Notes under the pieces: model-generated | What the model saw: only the letters and a program-made list of their open reading frames with translations | Databases searched by the model: none | What the model was told of the DNA's origin: nothing | NCBI RefSeq assembly: GCF_000830005.1 | Contig: NZ_CP010407.1 | Span: forward strand, 4,383,001 to 4,447,000 | Direction of reading: 5' to 3' | Length of the DNA: 64,000 nucleotides | Source of the DNA: Streptomyces vietnamensis | Lineage (GTDB): Bacteria; Actinomycetota; Actinomycetes; Streptomycetales; Streptomycetaceae | Shown here: in pieces, positions 58,642-64,000 of the stretch | How positions within the stretch are numbered: the stretch's first letter is position 1 | How the letters are laid out: each line of letters starts with the position of its first letter | Made by a program: the position numbers and the translations under genes

Positions 58642-59477
58642 ACAGCATCCCCACCACCGCCCTTGGCCTCGCCGAAATGGGGCTCCCGGTCCTGCCCCTG
58701 CGGGCCGACAAACGCCCCCTCGGCAACTGCCGCGCCTGCGACGACCTCGCCTGCGGCGGGCGACCGAACATGGCCACCCCGGGCCCCTGCGTCTGCCCGT
58801 GGCCGTGCCACGGCTGGGCCGCCGCCACCACCGACCCGACCGTCCTCGCCTCCCCGCAGTGGGCGGCCGCATGGCGCCGGACGCGGGCTATCGGCTACCA
58901 CCCGGGCGGCGCCGGCGTGACCGTCGTCGACCTCGACAACCCGGCCGCCGTCGACTGGGCCCGCACCCACCTTCCGCCCACCGCGACCGTGCCCACCACA
59001 CGCGGGCAGCACTGGATCTACTCGGGCACCATGCGCTCGGTGAACGGCGTCCGGGACGGTGTCGACCTGAAGTCCACCATGTCCTACGCCCGGTGGCTCG
59101 GCCCCGGCACCGGCACCCTGGCGGAGCTGCCGGACGTCGCGCGTGCGCTCGCCGAGAAGGCGCCGTCCACCGCCCGGCCGGCCTCGCTCGCGGCCGCGGT
59201 GCCCGCGCCGGCCGGGGGCGGGCAGTGCCGTCACCGCTCGCCCGCCTACCTGGAGCGCGGGATCGCCATGGCCGAGCAGCGGATCACCGAGGCGGCCGAC
59301 GGGGTCCACCACACGGTGTACCGGACGTTCCTCGCGGTGCTGTCCACCCACGGCCGGTGCGGCTGCCTCACCGAGGCCCACATCGCCCGCCTGTTCACCG
59401 CCGCGCAGGCCAAGGGCGAGTCGCCCCGGCACTGCACCGATGCCTGGACCAACGCCCAGACCGCACTGGGGATGTGA
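58638..59477 (+). CDS. bifunctional DNA primase/polymerase (prim-pol) domain protein
   Basis: 279 residues from a GTG at 58638. The N-terminus (TTALGLAEMGLPVLPLRADKRPL) and VTVVDLDNPAAVDW (catalytic acidic pair), followed by TTRGQHWIYSG, are typical of the archaeo-eukaryotic prim-pol fold. A Cys-rich insertion (CRACDDLACGG and CVCPWPCHGW) may bind zinc. The C-terminal 70 residues are a helical linker domain. It likely starts replication of the excised element with the helicase encoded next; AICEs of the prim-pol class use this pair in place of RepSA. Confidence 0.87.
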   Translation: MNSIPTTALGLAEMGLPVLPLRADKRPLGNCRACDDLACGGRPNMATPGPCVCPWPCHGWAAATTDPTVLASPQWAAAWRRTRAIGYHPGGAGVTVVDLDNPAAVDWARTHLPPTATVPTTRGQHWIYSGTMRSVNGVRDGVDLKSTMSYARWLGPGTGTLAELPDVARALAEKAPSTARPASLAAAVPAPAGGGQCRHRSPAYLERGIAMAEQRITEAADGVHHTVYRTFLAVLSTHGRCGCLTEAHIARLFTAAQAKGESPRHCTDAWTNAQTALGM

Positions 59478-59478
59478 C

Positions 59479-60954
59479 ATGTCCGAGGACGAGAAGAATC
59501 CGGCCCGCGAGATCATCGGCGACTACGCGCGCAGCAACTTCCGGTACTTCCGCACCGCCGACGGCACCGTGTACGCCCAGCGCAACGGCCACCCCGTCGC
59601 CCGCCCGATCCGCTCCCAGGGAACGACCGGCAGCCACCGCCAGGAACTCATCGTCGGCCTGTTCAAGGACGGCTACGGCGTCTTCAACGGAACCGCACTC
59701 AAGGAGGCTCTGGACTTGATCGAGGCACTGGCCATGAGCGAGCAGGTGCAGCCCGTCCACATCCGCGTCGCCCCCGGGTTCGACGGCGCCACCTGGCTCG
59801 ACCTGGGCCGCAACGACGGCCAGTCCGTCCGCATCCACCCCACCGGCTGGGAGATCCGCACCCCCGACCCGCAGGAGGTGTGCTGGCGGCGGACCCAGCT
59901 CACCGGCGAGCTGCCCCTGCCGGCCAAGGACACCAACGGCAAGGGACTCGACCTCCTGCTGCGGCTGTGCAACTTCGCCAACGCCCAGACCGAGAGCCTC
60001 GCGATCGCCTGGCTCATCGGCTGTCTCGGACCGTCCGTGCCCGTCCCCGCCCCGTTCCTCACCGGCCCCCAGGGCGCGGGCAAGTCCACCGGCGCCCGGA
60101 TGCTCGTCCGGATCATCGAGGGCATGAGCAGCGACCTGCGCCGCGCCCCGAAGGACGAGGAGAACCTCATCGCGGCCGTGGCCGCCGGATGGGTCACCGC
60201 CCTGGACAACCTCTCCCACCTGACGCCGGACATGTCCGACGCCATGTGCTGCATCGTCACCGGCGCCGAGAACGTCAAGCGGGCCCTGTTCACCGACGGC
60301 GACGTCGTCCGTTCCCGCTACCGAAAGCCGTTGCTGCTGACCGGTATCGACGTCGGCGTCATCCGGCCCGACCTCGCCGAACGGCTCCTCCCGCTCCGCC
60401 TGGAGCGCCCGCGCGTGCGGCGGACCGAGGCGGAGCTGTGGGCCGAGTTCGGGGAGATCCTGCCGATCATCCTCGGCTCGCTGCTCGACCTCACGGTCAA
60501 GGTCCGCGCGACCGAGGCCGAGATCCCGACCGACCTGCGCATGGCGGACTTCGCGCACCTGTGCGCGCAGCTCGACGCGGCCACGAGCTTCGGCGCGCTG
60601 GACGCCTACCGGGCCAGCCTGGACGATCTGAACGACGACGTCATCGAGGGCGATCTGCTCGCCCAGACCGTCCTGAAGCACGCCGCCGGCATCGACCCGG
60701 GCGCGGAGATCCGGATGTCGTCGTCCGAGTGGCTGCACTGCCTCACGCAGCTCTACACCGGCGAGGAATGCCGTCCCCTGCCCAAGGGGTGGCCGACCAC
60801 CGGAAAGGTCCTCTCCGACCGCCTCAAGCGCATTCAGCCGGTCCTCGCCGCGCGCGGCGTGCTCGTCGACTGGGGCCGGACCGGCACGGCCCGCTACATC
60901 GAGATGACCCGCCCCACGCCGCCGGAGCCGGACGAGCAGGCCGGGATGTTCTAG
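59479..60954 (+). CDS. replication helicase-like ATPase
   Basis: 491 residues from the ATG at 59479, one base after the prim-pol stop. The N-terminal 150 residues are an uncharacterised domain. The ATPase has Walker A GPQGAGKST (about 196-204), Walker B-like WVTALDNLSHL, and an Arg finger region (VRSRYRKPLLLTGID). The C-terminus has a winged-helix-like part (LSDRLKRIQPVLAARGVLVDW). It resembles phage P4/D5-type SF3 helicases. It would unwind the origin, probably at the iterons downstream. Confidence 0.83.
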   Translation: MSEDEKNPAREIIGDYARSNFRYFRTADGTVYAQRNGHPVARPIRSQGTTGSHRQELIVGLFKDGYGVFNGTALKEALDLIEALAMSEQVQPVHIRVAPGFDGATWLDLGRNDGQSVRIHPTGWEIRTPDPQEVCWRRTQLTGELPLPAKDTNGKGLDLLLRLCNFANAQTESLAIAWLIGCLGPSVPVPAPFLTGPQGAGKSTGARMLVRIIEGMSSDLRRAPKDEENLIAAVAAGWVTALDNLSHLTPDMSDAMCCIVTGAENVKRALFTDGDVVRSRYRKPLLLTGIDVGVIRPDLAERLLPLRLERPRVRRTEAELWAEFGEILPIILGSLLDLTVKVRATEAEIPTDLRMADFAHLCAQLDAATSFGALDAYRASLDDLNDDVIEGDLLAQTVLKHAAGIDPGAEIRMSSSEWLHCLTQLYTGEECRPLPKGWPTTGKVLSDRLKRIQPVLAARGVLVDWGRTGTARYIEMTRPTPPEPDEQAGMF

Positions 60955-60980
60955 ACCGCGCCGCACGGGCCACCGCACAG

Positions 60981-61022
60981 GCAAGAGGAGCACGCCGCCA
61001 CGCGAGGACGTGCTCCTCTTGC
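60981..61022 (+). terminator. terminator of the replication operon
   Basis: Perfect 14-bp arms (gcaagaggagcacg and its complement) with a 14-nt loop, 26 bp after the helicase stop, followed by a short pyrimidine-rich stretch. Confidence 0.8.
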
Positions 61023-61137
61023 TCTTCGGCGGCCGCGCCGCCGCTCCAAGGGCGTGCCGCTCTGCGGCTCCCTCTTCACGCTCTAAGGCGCGCACAACAA
61101 CAAACACCACCCCGCTCTTTTCCTAAGTAGGAAACGC

Positions 61138-61345
61138 TGCGTCACCTGCGTCACAACGGGTCCCAAAACGGCCCCTGAGCTGCATCAACGCGGGTGACGC
61201 AGAGCCCGAATGTCTGCGTCATCCTGCGTCACCTGCGTCATCCCGTGACGGACGGCTGCGTCACCGATGACGCAGCCCGCAAGCCTCTGCGTCACACAAA
61301 CCCGCAGGTCAGAGGCGCGAATGACGCTGATGACGCAATGACGCA
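61138..61345. repeat. iteron array, probable replication origin
   Basis: Eleven exact copies of the heptamer TGCGTCA (or its complement TGACGCA) lie in 208 bp: forward at 61138, 61147, 61215, 61225, 61234, 61257 and 61288, and reverse at 61195, 61268, 61331 and 61339, with near copies at 61246 and 61322. The interval 60955-61407 has no gene. An AT-richer segment (about 61096-61135) lies just to the left. This fits a Rep-bound origin; a transfer or Xis-binding locus is the alternative. Confidence 0.75.
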
Positions 61346-61407
61346 GAAATCCCCACCTAGGACACAACAGCCACCTCCGATCACGCCCCAGGCCAAAGGA
61401 GCGCCGC

Positions 61408-61629
61408 ATGGACGCGTCCCTATCCGAAGTGACCGTTGACTCCACGCTCGTCTTGCTCACCGTCGAGGAGGCAGCTCGCCGTCTCCAGATCGGCCGGACC
61501 CTCTGCTACCGGTACATCGGCACCGGCGAGCTGGAGTCCGTACCGCTCGGCCGACTCCGCCGCGTCCCTGCCGACGCCGTCATCGCATTCGCCACCCAGC
61601 TCCGCCGCGCCCATCGGCCGGCCGCCTAA
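61408..61629 (+). CDS. xis: excisionase (MerR-like HTH)
   Basis: 73 residues. LVLLTVEEAARRLQIGRTLCYRYIGTGELESVPLGRLRRVPADAVIAFATQL is the excisionase/MerR-type winged HTH (helix, turn, then GRLRRVP wing). It works with the integrase to excise the element. It lies 10 bp upstream of int on the same strand, the standard AICE order. Confidence 0.88.
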   Translation: MDASLSEVTVDSTLVLLTVEEAARRLQIGRTLCYRYIGTGELESVPLGRLRRVPADAVIAFATQLRRAHRPAA

Positions 61630-61639
61630 GAGGATCACT

Positions 61640-62920
61640 GTGGAACGACAGAAGAAGCGCACCCGCCGGGCGAACGGCGAAACGGCCATCTACTTCGGTA
61701 AGGACGGTCGTTGGCACGCCCGAGTGCCGATGGGCTACAAGGACAACGGGGAGCCCTATCGCAGGCACATCACGCGCCCCACGGAAGACGCCCTGAAGGA
61801 TGAGGTCAAGCGGCGGGAGAAGCAGCGAGACCAGGGCACCGCACAGCAGCCCGGAAAGCTGTGGACCGTCGAGAAGTGGCTGTGTCACTGGGTCGAGAAC
61901 ATCGCCAAGGACGTCGTCAGCGAGAACACGTACGACGGTTACGAAGTGGCAGTGCGCGTGCACCTCGTTCCCGGCATTGGGAAGCACCGCATGGACCGCC
62001 TGGAGCCCGAGCACCTGGAAAGCCTGTACCGCCGGATGCAGAAGAACGGCAGTAAGCCCGCCACGGCTCACCAGGCCCACCGCACCGCTCGTACTGCGCT
62101 CGGAGAAGCCGTCCGTCGCGGCTACGCGGCGAAGAATGCCGCCGCCCTGGCCAAGCCGCCCCGGATGGAGGGCGACGAAGACGAGATCGAGCCCTACTCC
62201 GTCGAAGAGGTGCAGAGCCTACTGATCGCGGTGAACAAGCGTCGCAACAGCGCTCGCTGGATGCTCGCGCTCGCCCTCGGACTGCGCCAGGGCGAGACCC
62301 TCGGTCTGCGATGGTCTGACGTGGACTTGGACAACGAGTATCTGAAGCTGCGCCGGAACCGACTGCGGCCGAAGTACGCGCACGGATGCGCCGAAGCGTC
62401 GCCATGCGGTCGCAAGGCCGGGTACTGCCCCAAGCGCGAGCAGGTGCGGAGGGAGACCAAGAACACCAAGTCGCGGGCCGGCCGCCGGGCCGTTCCGCTG
62501 CCCGGTCCGCTGGTCGTGATGCTCCGTGCCCACAGGGAGGCGCAAGCCCTCGAACGGGCGAAGGCGGGGAACCTGTGGACACCGTCCGACTACGTCTTCA
62601 CCAAGCCCCTCGGTGGCCCGCTCAGCCCGAACACGGACTACCACGACTGGAAGAAGCTGCTGGGCGACGCGGGGGTGCGTGACGCGCGCCTGCACGATGC
62701 CCGGCACACGGCTGCCACCGTGCTCATGCTGCTCGGGGTCCCGGACCGCGTCATCGACCAGATCATGGGGTGGGAGCCGGGCACGTCCTCCCGGATGCGG
62801 GCGCGGTACCTCCACGTGCCGGACGCCATGCTGAAGGACGTGGCCCGGAAGATCGCTGAAGCGATCTGGGGGCCTCCGGAAAAGCTCCCTGTGGACAAAG
62901 ACCAGGACAACGAGGGCTGA
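61640..62920 (+). CDS. int: tyrosine-family site-specific integrase
   Basis: 426 residues from a GTG at 61640 with AGAGGAT upstream. It has an N-terminal arm-binding AP2-like part (ETAIYFGKDGRWHARVPMGYKD), a core-binding SAM-like domain (about 75-170) and a catalytic domain with Arg216 (LRQGE), His352-x-x-Arg355 (HDARH) and nucleophile Tyr390 (RYLHV); Trp378 takes the place of the second His. A Cys-rich insertion (HGCAEASPCGRKAGYCPKREQ, about 249-268) may bind zinc. The gene ends 3 bp before attR, and its last codons contain the 21-bp repeat found near attL. Inserts the element into tRNA-Ser(GGA). Confidence 0.94.
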   Translation: MERQKKRTRRANGETAIYFGKDGRWHARVPMGYKDNGEPYRRHITRPTEDALKDEVKRREKQRDQGTAQQPGKLWTVEKWLCHWVENIAKDVVSENTYDGYEVAVRVHLVPGIGKHRMDRLEPEHLESLYRRMQKNGSKPATAHQAHRTARTALGEAVRRGYAAKNAAALAKPPRMEGDEDEIEPYSVEEVQSLLIAVNKRRNSARWMLALALGLRQGETLGLRWSDVDLDNEYLKLRRNRLRPKYAHGCAEASPCGRKAGYCPKREQVRRETKNTKSRAGRRAVPLPGPLVVMLRAHREAQALERAKAGNLWTPSDYVFTKPLGGPLSPNTDYHDWKKLLGDAGVRDARLHDARHTAATVLMLLGVPDRVIDQIMGWEPGTSSRMRARYLHVPDAMLKDVARKIAEAIWGPPEKLPVDKDQDNEG

Positions 62921-62923
62921 GGC

Positions 62924-63039
62924 AACGTCGAAGGGCCCCACCGCGAACGGTGGGGCCCTTCGACAACGTGCCCGGTGAGGCACTGGCGGAGGATACGAGA
63001 TTCGAACTCGTGAGGGGTTGCCCCCAACACGCTTTCCAA
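62924..63039. repeat. attR: attR: 116-bp direct repeat
   Basis: Identical to 45683-45798. It is brought by the element and restores the 3' half of tRNA-Ser(GGA), so the tRNA stays functional. It includes the terminator hairpin at 62927-62964. Confidence 0.92.
62927..62964 (-). terminator. terminator of tRNA-Ser(GGA)
   Basis: Perfect 17-bp arms (gtcgaagggccccaccg and its complement) around CGAA. It lies 20 bp past the tRNA 3' end and is duplicated at 45686-45723. It also terminates int from the other side. Confidence 0.85.
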
Positions 63040-63071
63040 GCGTGCGCCCTAGGCCTCTAGGCGAATCCTCC
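62984..63071 (-). tRNA. tRNA-Ser(GGA), AICE integration site
   Basis: The minus strand gives acceptor GGAGGAT/ATCCTCC, D-arm TCGCCTAGAGGCCTAGGGC, anticodon stem CACGC/GCGTG with loop TTGGAAA (anticodon GGA, codons UCC/UCU), long variable arm, T-loop GTTCGAATC, discriminator G and an encoded CCA. The 3' part from the anticodon stem on is the AICE copy. Confidence 0.95.
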
Positions 63072-63187
63072 GTGGAGAACATTACATGACCGGAGAGGGT
63101 GCTCGTGCACACGATCGCGGGCGGGGGTCGTCGAAGGGTGCAGGTCGACGGGGGTGGCCGGGGAGGGGCGTGGATCGGGTACTCTGG

Positions 63188-63279
63188 GCGGAGCCCCTCA
63201 CGTGGCGCTATCTGACTGAACTCCCCCAGGGCCGGAAGGCAGCAAGGGTAGGTCGGCTCTGGCGGGTGCGTGGGGGGCG
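63188..63279 (+). ncRNA. ffs: small signal recognition particle RNA (4.5S-like)
   Basis: The tip GGCCGGAAGGCAGCAAGGGTAGGTC has the conserved GGAA tetraloop and the asymmetric AGCA loop bound by Ffh. The ends pair (gcccctcacg with cgtggggggc). Length is about 92 nt, typical of Streptomyces SRP RNA; exact ends are approximate. It lies just upstream of dnaX, as in other Streptomyces. Confidence 0.88.
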
Positions 63280-63283
63280 CTTG

Positions 63284-63392
63284 CGTTTCCCGGCCCGTTC
63301 GTTTCCCGGCCTGTTCGTTCCCGGCCTGTTCGTTCCCGGCCCGTTCGTTTCTCGGCCCGTTCGTTTCTCGGCCCGTTCGTTCCCCGGCCCGT
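63284..63392. repeat. 15-16 bp tandem repeat between ffs and dnaX
   Basis: About six units of the form CCCGGCCCGTTCGTTT, with C/T variants, run from the SRP RNA end almost to the dnaX promoter. Unit length alternates between 15 and 16 bp. No reading frame is conserved, so it is a noncoding minisatellite. Confidence 0.8.
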
Positions 63393-63447
63393 CCCGGTGC
63401 GGGCTTGTTTTCCCGGGTTGTCGGTGGGCGCCTATAACCTCGTATAC

Positions 63448-64000
63448 GTGTCGTCTCTCGCGCTGTACCGCCGCTATCGTCCCGAGTCCTTCGCCGAGGT
63501 CATCGGGCAGGAGCATGTCACCGACCCGTTGCAGCAGGCCCTGCGGAACAACCGGGTCAATCACGCGTACCTGTTCAGCGGGCCCCGAGGGTGCGGAAAG
63601 ACGACCAGTGCGCGCATTCTCGCGCGGTGTCTGAACTGTGAGCAGGGTCCCACTCCGACGCCCTGCGGCGAGTGCCAGTCCTGCCGGGACCTCGCGCGGA
63701 ACGGGCCCGGGTCCATCGACGTCATCGAGATCGACGCCGCCTCCCACGGTGGTGTGGACGACGCCCGTGACCTGCGGGAGAAGGCCTTCTTCGGGCCCGC
63801 CTCCAGCCGGTACAAGATCTACATCATCGACGAGGCCCACATGGTCACCTCGGCGGGCTTCAACGCCCTCCTGAAGGTGGTCGAGGAGCCGCCGGAGCAC
63901 CTCAAGTTCATCTTCGCCACGACCGAGCCCGAGAAGGTCATCGGGACCATTCGGTCCCGGACCCATCACTATCCCTTCCGGCTCGTGCCCCCCGGCACCC
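63448..64000 (+). CDS. dnaX: DNA polymerase III tau/gamma subunit, N-terminal part
   Basis: 184 codons are visible from a GTG at 63448; the gene runs off the window. SSLALYRRYRPESFAEVIGQEHVTDPLQQAL begins the clamp-loader AAA+ domain. Walker A is GPRGCGKTTSARILA, the zinc module is CLNCEQGPTPTPCGECQSC (four Cys), and Walker B with DExx is YKIYIIDEAHMV; sensor 1 is FATTEPEK. It loads the beta clamp and joins polymerase cores. There is no SD; TATAAC at 63433-63438 suggests a very short or absent leader. Confidence 0.95.
   Translation, partial: MSSLALYRRYRPESFAEVIGQEHVTDPLQQALRNNRVNHAYLFSGPRGCGKTTSARILARCLNCEQGPTPTPCGECQSCRDLARNGPGSIDVIEIDAASHGGVDDARDLREKAFFGPASSRYKIYIIDEAHMVTSAGFNALLKVVEEPPEHLKFIFATTEPEKVIGTIRSRTHHYPFRLVPPGT

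Larger units (their letters stand above)
45683..63039. mobile_element. actinomycete integrative and conjugative element (AICE, pSAM2-like) in tRNA-Ser(GGA)
   Basis: The element is bounded by 116-bp identical direct repeats (45683-45798 and 62924-63039) that duplicate the 3' half of tRNA-Ser(GGA) and its terminator. The excised circle would be 17,241 bp. Inside are all AICE modules: int and xis at the right end next to the intact tRNA, a prim-pol plus helicase replication pair, an iteron array, a single FtsK/TraB-type translocase, Spd-like spread genes and a GntR regulator. Double-stranded DNA transfer is expected. The left 4 kb is cargo (NB-ARC/TPR ATPase and membrane protein). All modules appear intact, so it may be functional. 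Confidence 0.93.

Overview
The window is high-GC, actinobacterial DNA that I read as a Streptomyces chromosome. The evidence is the very GC-rich third codon positions, frequent GTG starts, the sigF/sigN-like sigma pair next to tadA and upp, three perfect parS sites of the Streptomyces consensus, and a tRNA-Ser / small SRP RNA / dnaX block at the right end. These loci lie in the conserved core of known Streptomyces chromosomes, on the oriC side. The species cannot be told from the sequence.

Layout, 1-45.6 kb (chromosomal). A truncated ECF sigma gene, a Bro-N protein, a DUF2797 protein, and a monooxygenase-amidohydrolase pair end in a parS cluster (3878-3941). Then comes an OmpR-type two-component system followed by two glycosyltransferases (4037-9724). 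The next section (9.8-18.7 kb) is a series of small regulator/efflux or regulator/enzyme modules, most with a visible palindromic operator. The sigma pair, a Dabb protein, tRNA-Ser(CGA), tadA with its partner gene, upp, a LytR_C protein and a HerA-like ATPase follow. From 27 to 40 kb there are peptidases, hydrolases, three more TetR or CsoR-type regulators, MFS pumps, MarC and an ArsR/MFS pair. A lower-GC cassette (40.4-43.9 kb) holds an FtsX-type ABC exporter and a small secreted protein, bounded by two perfect long hairpins.

Layout, 45.7-63.0 kb (mobile). A 17.2 kb actinomycete integrative and conjugative element (AICE, pSAM2-like) sits in the 3' end of tRNA-Ser(GGA) and is bounded by 116-bp identical direct repeats. 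From the left it carries: a STAND/NB-ARC ATPase with fourteen near-identical 42-residue TPR units plus a small two-helix membrane protein (cargo); a P-loop kinase and a GntR regulator; a tightly overlapped spread/transfer operon ending in an FtsK/TraB translocase; a C5 methyltransferase-like protein; a prim-pol and helicase replication pair; an iteron array; and xis and int. To its right are the SRP RNA, a 15-16 bp tandem repeat and the start of dnaX.

The most interesting candidate is the AICE cargo pair. The N-terminus of the NB-ARC/TPR protein and the C-terminus of the adjacent membrane protein share a 16-residue motif, which suggests motif-templated signalling from an NLR-like sensor to a membrane-targeting effector. 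Other notable points are the parS triplet, an in-frame stop removing the conserved tail of the HerA-like gene, a CsoR-family regulator lacking the metal-binding His, a probable leaderless MFS promoter fused to its operator, and the iteron array.
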